DNA from: Arcobacter arenosus
Lineage (GTDB): Bacteria; Campylobacterota; Campylobacteria; Campylobacterales; Arcobacteraceae
Direction of reading: 5' to 3'
DNA length: 64,000 bases
NCBI RefSeq assembly: GCF_005771535.1
Contig: NZ_VANU01000003.1
Span: 215,809-279,808, forward strand
The position numbers and the translations under genes are program-made. Under the pieces are notes generated by a model. That model had not been told where the DNA came from. It saw only the letters and a list, made by a program, of their open reading frames with translations, and searched no databases. Position 1 is the first letter of the stretch. Every line of letters begins with the position of its first letter. Of the stretch, positions 1 to 7,419 are shown piece after piece.

Positions 1-124
1 AGCGCTTACATTATCTGCTGGATTCGCTTGTGCTCCTGCACTCTCATCTACTGTTAATGATATATTTGTAACTTTTGCGGCTTCTACTGCTGCATCATTT
101 AAATCTGCACTTGGTCCATCATCT
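1..124 (-). repeat. Direct repeat copy within adhesin gene (second copy 616-739)
   Basis: Bases 1-124 are identical to 616-739, a 615-bp (205-codon) period inside the adhesin reading frame. The matching stretch is cut by the window edge, so the tandem array probably continues to the left. Perfect DNA identity over 124 bp implies recent duplication or ongoing gene conversion. Confidence 0.9.
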
Positions 125-2847
125 TTTATATTAAATACACCTACATCTACACTTGTATCACTTGATGCTAATGCTACTGTTGCTGTATCTGTATCTCCAT
201 CTGCATCTGTTACTGTTTGTGTTAAGTTTATTGATACATCTTCATTATTTAGTTGTCCTAGTACTAGGCTCTCTGTATCATTATCACTTGTTGTATCTGA
301 ATGCCATACATTCTTACTTTGTGTAAATGTTACTGTTGATCCGTTATTACTAATTGTAAAGTATGTTGTTGTCCCTACTTTACCAACTATCTCTCCATTC
401 TCTTCACTTAATAAAATCTCTGCACCTTTTGCACCATTCACACCTAATGCATATAATCCTGATGATACCCCTGATACTGTTGTTCCTGTTGCATTTGTTA
501 AGCTTAGTGAGTAACTTATACTTCCTGCTCCATCTGTTCCATATACTTCTGAGGCTGTTACTCCCCCTACTCCTACTACTTTAAACAAGCTTGAGAAGTC
601 AGCCTCTGATGAGTTAGCGCTTACATTATCTGCTGGATTCGCTTGTGCTCCTGCACTCTCATCTACTGTTAATGATATATTTGTAACTTTTGCGGCTTCT
701 ACTGCTGCATCATTTAAATCTGCACTTGGTCCATCATCTAAAAATCTAATATCTAAAGATTGTTCACTTGTTGCAGAAACTGTATCTTTATCTGCATCTG
801 TAATTGTTAATTTTATTTTAATTAAGTCATCTAAGGTTAAAGGTGTATCCTCGTGGTCTAAAATACCATCATTATTTAAATCTGCATTTACATCTGCATC
901 ATCAGAATGTTCCATTGCTTGGTATTGAGTAACTGTAACTTCGCCAGTGGAACTATTAATTGAAATTGTAAATACAGGATTTGTAGTTGTATCACCTGCA
1001 ACATATCCAGAAAAAGATCCATCATTATTTTCTTTTAATAAGATTTCCGTATTATCGCCAGTTAAATATAATCCTGTTTGAGCTCCATCAGTTACTGATA
1101 AACTATACTCTTCTGTTACATTTCCAGTACTATTATCAGCACCTACAGAATAAGTAAATAATCCAGATATTGCGCTTGCAGAAATTGTTGCACTTGTTTG
1201 TCCTGCAATACCACTATCAAAATCAGATTCATCAAGTTTAACTAATAAATCGCTTTGATTATTTTTTATAGTTGGTTCATCATCTTCAAATTGAAGAGCA
1301 TTACTAATATCAACATTTGCTGTTCCTGTTGCACTATCTTCGTCACTATCAGTAACTACTGCTGTTGCATATAAAACTACATTTCCATTAGCTAATCCAA
1401 TAATCTCATCAGTACCACCTGCAATATTATCTGGAGTACCATGATCTATCTCTTCATATTGAGTTAAACTAACTTCACCAGAAGTTGCATCAACACTAAC
1501 TTTGAATACTTCAATACCAGAAGTTGTTGTACCAATAATATCTCCATTTGGATTTACTGATACACTAATTGGTTCACCAGCATGAGTTAAACCAGTAGTA
1601 GTATTTTTAACTGCTAAACTATAAGTAATAGTACTGCTTGCAGAAGCATCATTATCAGCTCCAATACTTACATTATTAATATCAAAAAGAGTTGAAAAAG
1701 AAGCTTTAGCAGTACTTTCATTAGCTCCAATTGTTTCTTCATCCAATGTTGTTAGTGTTGGGATATTTTCTTCATTATACTGAATATCTGCACTTGGAGT
1801 GTCGTCAACAATATTAAGATTTAACTCTGCATCAGCAATATCACCATCATTATCTCTTACAGAAATAGCTATTGATGAAGAAGGTAAAATATTTGAACTA
1901 TTGTTTGTAGCATCACCATCATCCAATTCACCTTCATGATTTACATTATCTAATAAAGTGTACTCATAATTAACTTCATATAAATTTGCACTTACTTGAG
2001 TAAATCCTGTAATTACAATTTCACCTTCTCCAACATTAATTGGATTTGAAGAAGTAGTGTTTGTTGCAAGTAATTCAGCTAAAGTAAAATCTACACCTGC
2101 AATAGTTATTAAAGATATCCCATCTGGAGAATCAATTGAAAAATTACCATTATAAATCTCACTATCATCAGATGAACTTAAAAGCCCAACTTCATAAACA
2201 GTCCCTGCATCGCCAATAATCAATAGTGGCGAACTATCAAGTTCTGCGGCATCAACTTCTCCATTTGGATCTGCTGGGTCAAAAGTAGTACCTCTACCTC
2301 TTCCAACTACACTATTAACTTGTCCAGATGGATCAATAGGGTCATTTGTTAGACCTCCTGTATCACCAACTTCACCTCCAGCTGCTGCAGCATCTAGTTG
2401 TTCAGCTAAAGCACCGAAACCATCAATAACAATACCATCAAGGAAAGTAGGATCAGGATTGTTTGTATCAGCTAATAATTCTTTTAATTGGCTAATAACA
2501 TTATCACCTTCAAAGTCATAATTTAAGGCTGTTTCATTAAGCTCTTTAAGTCCATCTTCGTCATTCATAATACCAAGAACAGTTTTTTCTTTTTCATTAG
2601 CAATACCATCAGATGCTTTGATAAAATCTGCCATATTTTCTAGAACTATAACAATTCTTTCACCATTACCAGTAAAGACAAGTTCAATAGAACTTTCACC
2701 ATCTTTTAGGTTAAAAGTATATTGTCTACTCCCATCTGAATTATCAAAATAAAACTGTTGCCCAGATGTAGGAGAAAAAGTAGTATTCTCTGAAATTACT
2801 TTGGTTTCAACTAGACCATTTGGATTTTTTATTATTAACTTAATCAT
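1..2847 (-). CDS. Giant repeat adhesin secreted by type I system (N-terminal part, runs off left edge)
   Basis: Open for 949 codons from an ATG at 2847 to the window edge without a stop, so the C-terminus is missing. Residues 1 to about 150 form a small beta-rich N-terminal module; DAAAAGG at 152-158 resembles the dialanine site cut by LapG-type proteases in LapA-like adhesins. From about residue 215 come long VCBS/cadherin-like repeats rich in Asp, Thr and Ser, with recurring DDGPSADLND and TVTDADGD phrases. Residues about 704-744 recur at 909-949, identical at the DNA level with a 205-residue period. The exporter genes lie upstream on the same strand, which supports type I export and surface anchoring. 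The retention-module reading is inference; that this is a secreted repeat adhesin is fairly secure. Confidence 0.85.
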   Translation of the reverse strand, partial: MIKLIIKNPNGLVETKVISENTTFSPTSGQQFYFDNSDGSRQYTFNLKDGESSIELVFTGNGERIVIVLENMADFIKASDGIANEKEKTVLGIMNDEDGLKELNETALNYDFEGDNVISQLKELLADTNNPDPTFLDGIVIDGFGALAEQLDAAAAGGEVGDTGGLTNDPIDPSGQVNSVVGRGRGTTFDPADPNGEVDAAELDSSPLLIIGDAGTVYEVGLLSSSDDSEIYNGNFSIDSPDGISLITIAGVDFTLAELLATNTTSSNPINVGEGEIVITGFTQVSANLYEVNYEYTLLDNVNHEGELDDGDATNNSSNILPSSSIAISVRDNDGDIADAELNLNIVDDTPSADIQYNEENIPTLTTLDEETIGANESTAKASFSTLFDINNVSIGADNDASASSTITYSLAVKNTTTGLTHAGEPISVSVNPNGDIIGTTTSGIEVFKVSVDATSGEVSLTQYEEIDHGTPDNIAGGTDEIIGLANGNVVLYATAVVTDSDEDSATGTANVDISNALQFEDDEPTIKNNQSDLLVKLDESDFDSGIAGQTSATISASAISGLFTYSVGADNSTGNVTEEYSLSVTDGAQTGLYLTGDNTEILLKENNDGSFSGYVAGDTTTNPVFTISINSSTGEVTVTQYQAMEHSDDADVNADLNNDGILDHEDTPLTLDDLIKIKLTITDADKDTVSATSEQSLDIRFLDDGPSADLNDAAVEAAKVTNISLTVDESAGAQANPADNVSANSSEADFSSLFKVVGVGGVTASEVYGTDGAGSISYSLSLTNATGTTVSGVSSGLYALGVNGAKGAEILLSEENGEIVGKVGTTTYFTISNNGSTVTFTQSKNVWHSDTTSDNDTESLVLGQLNNEDVSINLTQTVTDADGDTDTATVALASSDTSVDVGVFNIKDDGPSADLNDAAVEAAKVTNISLTVDESAGAQANPADNVSA
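616..739 (-). repeat. Direct repeat copy within adhesin gene (first copy in reading order)
   Basis: Identical to 1-124. It encodes the start of a 205-residue repeat unit beginning near GPSADLNDAAVEAAKV. Identity stops abruptly at 740, where the upstream neighbour unit is a more diverged repeat. Confidence 0.9.
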
Positions 2848-2891
2848 GACTTTTCCTTTAAGTATTTTTTTATACTTTATTTTATAAAAAA

Positions 2892-2911
2892 AAAGTCTCT
2901 ATAAAGTCTCT
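2892..2911. promoter_or_regulatory. Two direct repeats with 11-bp period upstream of adhesin
   Basis: AAAGTCTCT occurs at 2892-2900 and 2903-2911, exactly one helical turn apart, in the gap between the kinase gene and the adhesin start. OmpR/PhoB-type winged-helix regulators commonly bind such 11-bp-phased direct repeats. The divergent response regulator at 11503 is of that family, so it is a candidate binder; this link is inference. Confidence 0.4.
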
Positions 2912-2949
2912 TTAAAAAAATTGTTGATTTTTTTTAATAATTGTAGATA

Positions 2950-3747
2950 TTACTTGTTAGTAATAATTTTAAAAAGTGCACCATCTTTTTTATTTTCTAC
3001 CCAAAGTCTTCCATTCATGTTATTTTCAATTATTAATTTTGACATAAATAATCCTATTCCTGTACCATTCATTTTTTCATAGGTAAAAAACGGTTTGAAT
3101 ATATCCTCAATGGGTTTTACTTTTACTCCGCCACCATTGTCTTCAACACAGATAATAACTTCATCTTCTGCTTCGTCAATAGTTATTATTATCTTTGGAT
3201 TTTTTATTTTTCTTTGGATTAATATATCTTTTGCATTATTAATAATATTAATTAAAACTTGCGTATATTCATTTTTATAACCATAAACTGTTGGATTTTT
3301 TTTAACAATAATATCTAACATGATATTATTATTTTTTAAACTACTACTTAAAATATTTAAAGAAGCGTTTATTTGAGAAGATAATTTAAACTCCTCTTTT
3401 TCTTTTGTTGTAGCAAAAAAGTTTTTAAAGTCATCAATAGTATTTGACATATATTTAGTTATTTCATTTAATTTAATGATTGTTTGATTTAACTCTTTTT
3501 TATCAATATCTAAATCAAAATCTATTTTTGCTTGTATTGGAATAAATAATGAAGAAATTTCCATTAATGGTTGTCGCCATTGATGTGCAATATTATTTAG
3601 CATCTCTCCCATAGCTGCCATTTTGTTTTGTTGGAACATTATTTTATCTTTTTGACGATTTTTTTCAACCTCCAAATTAATAAGCTTTTCAAGTTCTTTA
3701 TTCTGTTCCTCTAATTCAAGGAATTCATCTAGTTTTGTTTGTCTCAT
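2950..3747 (-). CDS. Soluble sensor histidine kinase without input domain
   Basis: 265 residues. It opens with a coiled-coil segment (residues 1-40), then the H-box NIAHQWRQPL near residue 52, an N-box (VLINIINNAKDIL), G1 (VEDNGGG) and G2 (GTGIGLFMSK) boxes of the HATPase domain. There is no transmembrane segment, PAS or Cache domain, so it cannot sense through its own N-terminus as annotated. It lies between the WG-repeat lipoprotein and the adhesin on the same strand. Its partner is probably the response regulator divergent from the secretion operon at 11503, since no other regulator is near; that pairing is inference. Confidence 0.85.
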   Translation of the reverse strand: MRQTKLDEFLELEEQNKELEKLINLEVEKNRQKDKIMFQQNKMAAMGEMLNNIAHQWRQPLMEISSLFIPIQAKIDFDLDIDKKELNQTIIKLNEITKYMSNTIDDFKNFFATTKEKEEFKLSSQINASLNILSSSLKNNNIMLDIIVKKNPTVYGYKNEYTQVLINIINNAKDILIQRKIKNPKIIITIDEAEDEVIICVEDNGGGVKVKPIEDIFKPFFTYEKMNGTGIGLFMSKLIIENNMNGRLWVENKKDGALFKIITNK

Positions 3748-3759
3748 AACTAATCAATT

Positions 3760-3793
3760 AATCTTTAGGGGAGGGAGAAACCCCTTAAAGATT
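3760..3793 (-). other. Intercistronic hairpin between WG-repeat gene and kinase
   Basis: AATCTTTAGGGG at 3760-3771 pairs with CCCC(T)TAAAGATT at 3781-3793, with one bulged base. The stem overlaps the stop codon of the upstream lipoprotein gene. No T-run follows on the minus strand, so it looks like an mRNA-processing or attenuation stem rather than a full terminator. Confidence 0.5.
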
Positions 3794-4556
3794 AAAAGTT
3801 TTCACCTCTAGAAAAAATAGATTTTGTAATCTCTTTTCCTTTTGAGTTTAAATATGCTGTTTTTCCATTAAGAATAACCTTCGCAAATCCTTTTGAAAAA
3901 TCAAATGCATAATCATATTTTGGTTGAGCTAAGACATTACAAGTTTCGTCAATATAACCCCATTTACCATCTTTAACAGTCCTTGCAAAACCGTCAACAT
4001 AATTGTAAATTTCATCATATTCATCATTGATTTTAAGATCCATGTTTTTTGTTATACAACCCCATTTGCCATTTGCATTAGATTGTACAAAAGTTGCATC
4101 TGCAAAAAACTCTCTTGCATTTTTAAATATAGGTTTTTGGACAACTTCAAACTTTTTGTTCATATATCCATACTTACCATCAATTTTAATAATTGAAAAG
4201 CCATTGAATAGTTTTGAAATTGAATCATAAATTGGTTTTACAACCATTTCATTTTTTCTATTTACAATTCCATACTTCTTATTATATTCAACTACAGTAT
4301 ACTCATCACCATAATAATTGTGTAACCAATGAAAATTTAGAACATTTGGATGTTTAGTTTTAATATTTTTATTTTCTACATCATCAAAACTTGACATCTC
4401 GTCATAAATTGGTTTTATTATTACTTCACTATTATTTTCTAAAGTTCCATACTTACCATTTTCATTGATTATTGCTAGACTATTTTCACTAGAGTTTGAA
4501 CACCCTGTAAATACTAACAATAGTAAAGAACTTAAGAATAGTATTTTTTTTGCCAT
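3792..4556 (-). CDS. WG-repeat lipoprotein
   Basis: 254 residues. The signal peptide ends in the lipobox FTGC (Cys about 19), so it should be acylated and membrane-anchored. The mature part is about six WG/KWG-type repeats, each with a G-K-Y/W-G turn followed by a KPIYD-like strand (for example GKYGTLENN, KKYGIVNRK, GKWGYIDET). The repeats form a beta-rich, probably protein-binding scaffold of unknown ligand. It sits 9 bp after the ankyrin/OmpA lipoprotein gene in the type I secretion operon, suggesting an accessory envelope role in adhesin export or retention. That role is inferred from context only. Confidence 0.8.
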   Translation of the reverse strand: MAKKILFLSSLLLLVFTGCSNSSENSLAIINENGKYGTLENNSEVIIKPIYDEMSSFDDVENKNIKTKHPNVLNFHWLHNYYGDEYTVVEYNKKYGIVNRKNEMVVKPIYDSISKLFNGFSIIKIDGKYGYMNKKFEVVQKPIFKNAREFFADATFVQSNANGKWGCITKNMDLKINDEYDEIYNYVDGFARTVKDGKWGYIDETCNVLAQPKYDYAFDFSKGFAKVILNGKTAYLNSKGKEITKSIFSRGENF

Positions 4557-4565
4557 AATTTATCC

Positions 4566-5912
4566 TTATTTATTTGGATCTGTCTCTATTCTGAACTCAA
4601 CTCTTCTAGATAATACATAGTTTTCAGTTCCATCTTCGTTTAGAACAGATTGTGATGAAGATTTTCCATCAGCTACAAAAGCTTTTTCAATAAAACCTTT
4701 ATTTTCTACAACTGCATTATCACTATTTCCAGTTATATATTCTAAAACTTTATCTGCTCTTTTTTGAGAAAGAATTCTATTTTTTTCAAATTTTTCTTCA
4801 GCTGTCTTTGCAGTTCTATACCTAGATGAAGTGTGACCTTCAACATGTACAGAAGTGATTTCATTACTATAATCTTTTAAAATATTTACATATCTTGGGA
4901 AGAAACTATTTAAAATCTCTTTATAATTAGTAGAAATTTTACTACTTCCTCTTGTAAACATCAATGCTGGGTTTTTAAATCTAAAAGTTAAAGTATCTTC
5001 ATCAATCTCTGCATTCCATTGTTCAAAATCTGGTTCAAACTCAGCTTTTAAAGCATTATATAAATCATTTAATACATGAATTGTTAAATCATCTTGAGCT
5101 TTACCCCTTTGATTTGCTGAATTAATTGCCATTGCCATTGCTGTATAATCACCATTTTCCATTTTTTTCTCAACTTGGGCACACCATCTATCTTTATTGA
5201 TAACACCTTCAGTTATTGTCTCTCCACCATCAAATGATAATTGAACTTGTTTTACATCAGCATCTAAAACATCACCACAAATTTTTGGTGTATTATCATT
5301 AATTATTTCATAATCATCCATTGTAATTAAATTATAAAATTGTTCAGCAGGAGCTGCAACCTTTTCTGGTTCTTTACATTCTGATTCAACATTTTCAGTT
5401 CTTAATAACTTTGCAATTAAAACATCATTTGTTTTTGAAGCATAATGAAGTGGAGACATCTCATATTTATCTAATACATCTCTTTTTGCGCCATTACAAA
5501 TTAATAATTTAGACATTTTTGTATAACCATTTCTTGTTGAGTCTATTAATGGCGTATCTCCATATTTATCAACACTATTAACAGTCGCACCATTTTTAAT
5601 AAGTTTTTCAGCAATATCAAAATGATTAAATCTTGAAGCTAAATGTAAAGGTGTGTAACCAAACTTATCTTTTTCGTTTAAATCAATTTTTTCATTAATA
5701 AAAAAATCAACTAATTTCATATCGTTAATTCTAACTGCATCGTGAATAGATGATTCAGTTAAAATATCCTTATGTTTTAAACTTGTAACATTATCTCCAG
5801 TAACTGTTTTATTAGAATTAGATGCAGTAGAAGTAGTAGAAACTTCTTTACTAGAACATCCACTTAAAACAATTAGTGTAGCAACACTAAAACCAATCAA
5901 ATATTTTTTCAT
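4566..5912 (-). CDS. Ankyrin-repeat / OmpA-domain lipoprotein
   Basis: 448 residues. The N-terminal signal has lipobox LSGC (Cys about 19). Residues about 50-170 hold four ankyrin repeats (GYTPLHLASR, GDTPLIDSTR, EMSPLHYASK). A middle Ig-like segment (about 190-290) contains paired cysteines. The C-terminal 130 residues are an OmpA-like peptidoglycan-binding domain with VEGHTSS and an N-x-x-LS-x-x-RA motif. The protein could therefore tie the secretion channel to peptidoglycan while offering ankyrin repeats for protein contact. It is located between the HlyD adaptor and the WG-repeat lipoprotein, 22 bp after the former. Ankyrin plus OmpA in one lipoprotein is uncommon. Confidence 0.85.
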   Translation of the reverse strand: MKKYLIGFSVATLIVLSGCSSKEVSTTSTASNSNKTVTGDNVTSLKHKDILTESSIHDAVRINDMKLVDFFINEKIDLNEKDKFGYTPLHLASRFNHFDIAEKLIKNGATVNSVDKYGDTPLIDSTRNGYTKMSKLLICNGAKRDVLDKYEMSPLHYASKTNDVLIAKLLRTENVESECKEPEKVAAPAEQFYNLITMDDYEIINDNTPKICGDVLDADVKQVQLSFDGGETITEGVINKDRWCAQVEKKMENGDYTAMAMAINSANQRGKAQDDLTIHVLNDLYNALKAEFEPDFEQWNAEIDEDTLTFRFKNPALMFTRGSSKISTNYKEILNSFFPRYVNILKDYSNEITSVHVEGHTSSRYRTAKTAEEKFEKNRILSQKRADKVLEYITGNSDNAVVENKGFIEKAFVADGKSSSQSVLNEDGTENYVLSRRVEFRIETDPNK

Positions 5913-5934
5913 TTTATTCTCCCTTTATTTAATT

Positions 5935-7419
5935 TTATCTTTCATGTAACGAATCTTGTTTTACTTTTAAAATAGGTTTTAAAATAAAATCTAGTATCGT
6001 TTTCTTACCAGTTACTATATCAACACTTGCAATCATCCCTGGAATAATTGGAAGTTTCTTCCCATTTCTCTCAAGGTAGTTTTTATCTGTTTTTACAATA
6101 ACTCGATAATAACTTTTGTCCTCTTTTGAATTTTCATCTACAATTGAATCCGCCGAGATTTCTACAATTTTACCAACCAACCCACCATAAATTGAGAAAT
6201 CATATGCTGTAATTTTTACAATAGCCTTTTGGCTAGGATTTATAAAAGCAATATCTTTTGGATCAATCTTTGCTTCAACAAGAAGAATATCACTTTGAGG
6301 AACTATTTCAATCAAGTCCATACCTGACTTTACAACACCCCCAATAGTATTAAAGTTAAGTTGCTTTACAATTCCATCAACAGGTGACAAAATTGCAGTT
6401 TTAGCAACTTTATCCTCTTCACCAACTAATTTTGCTTCAAATTTATTTATCAAGCTTGCAGTTTTTTGTAATTCATCAGATGCTTGTGCCCTAAAAGAAT
6501 TCAATTTCTCTGATATTCTATTATTTGCTTCAGATATTGCTAGTTCAGATCTTCTTATTGATAATAATGAAGCTTCTAATTCCGCACTAACATCAGTATA
6601 CTCTTTTTCAATATTCAATAAATCGTATTTAGACCTTACACCCCTTTGAACTAGTTTTTGAATGGTTGCTTTTTGCTCTTTTATAAGTAAAAAGCTTTTT
6701 TTCAAGTTCTTAATTGTATTTCTAATCTCTTTTAATTCTTGTTTCTTTTGACCTAGTTGAGTTTCTAAAACTCTAATTGATGACTTTAATTCTTTATATC
6801 TATTTTCTAATAGATTTTTTTCCAATTTATCATAACCTGAAGAGTCTTCAACAACCTCTTTTGGAAAATTTATTTTAGGTAACTCTTTTGTAATATCTAT
6901 TCTTGATTCTATTTCAAGTCTTTCTCTAACAGCTAATAAACTTAAATATTCTTGTTTATTTTCTTCTAATGTTGCTTGAAATCTTGTAGTATCAATCTTC
7001 ATAAGAGGAGTACCTTGCTTTACAATTTCTCCTTCTTTTACTAATATTTCTGAGATAATACCACCATCTAAAGATTGAACTCTTTGGATTTTATCAGAAG
7101 GGATTACTTTACCATTACCCCTAGCAAGTTCATCAATTTCAGCTAGCGCAGCCCAGGTTATAGCTCCAATTATAAAAATAGAAATAAAGATAAATGCTAA
7201 ATTTGAGAACTTGCTTGGATTTTCATTTGCATGGGCATAATTAGAATATATAAATTCTAAATCCTCATCCTCTTCATCTTTTAAGCCATATAATTTGCCA
7301 AACCATCCAACTTTTTTCTTCGACTTTAATTTTTGTGAAGCTTCAGTATAAGATTGATTATAATCTTTATTAAAAGTTTTTAAATTAGTTTCTTGTAATA
7401 ATGTTTCTTTATTTTCCAT
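5935..7419 (-). CDS. HlyD-family type I secretion periplasmic adaptor
   Basis: Membrane fusion protein linking the ABC exporter to the outer-membrane channel. A single transmembrane helix lies at about residues 73-93, followed by a biotinyl-lipoyl half (IQRVQSLDGGIISEILVKEG), a long coiled-coil hairpin (about 190-330) and the second lipoyl/beta-barrel half ending in PGMIASVDIVTGKKT. I choose ATG 7419, preceded by AGGTGG at 7425-7430; a GTG at 7428 in the same frame lies inside that Shine-Dalgarno. The start overlaps the end of the ABC gene by 11 bp, so translation is probably coupled. The cytoplasmic N-terminal stretch of about 70 residues is typical of LapC-like adaptors. Confidence 0.9.
   Translation of the reverse strand: MENKETLLQETNLKTFNKDYNQSYTEASQKLKSKKKVGWFGKLYGLKDEEDEDLEFIYSNYAHANENPSKFSNLAFIFISIFIIGAITWAALAEIDELARGNGKVIPSDKIQRVQSLDGGIISEILVKEGEIVKQGTPLMKIDTTRFQATLEENKQEYLSLLAVRERLEIESRIDITKELPKINFPKEVVEDSSGYDKLEKNLLENRYKELKSSIRVLETQLGQKKQELKEIRNTIKNLKKSFLLIKEQKATIQKLVQRGVRSKYDLLNIEKEYTDVSAELEASLLSIRRSELAISEANNRISEKLNSFRAQASDELQKTASLINKFEAKLVGEEDKVAKTAILSPVDGIVKQLNFNTIGGVVKSGMDLIEIVPQSDILLVEAKIDPKDIAFINPSQKAIVKITAYDFSIYGGLVGKIVEISADSIVDENSKEDKSYYRVIVKTDKNYLERNGKKLPIIPGMIASVDIVTGKKTILDFILKPILKVKQDSLHER

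Noticed and set aside
363-584. Leu/His-rich 73-codon plus-strand frame
   Set aside because: Antisense to the adhesin repeats; a simple-composition artefact.
1-739. CRISPR-like or mobile repeat
   Set aside because: The repeat is in frame with a 205-codon period inside one coding region, and has no spacers or transposase.
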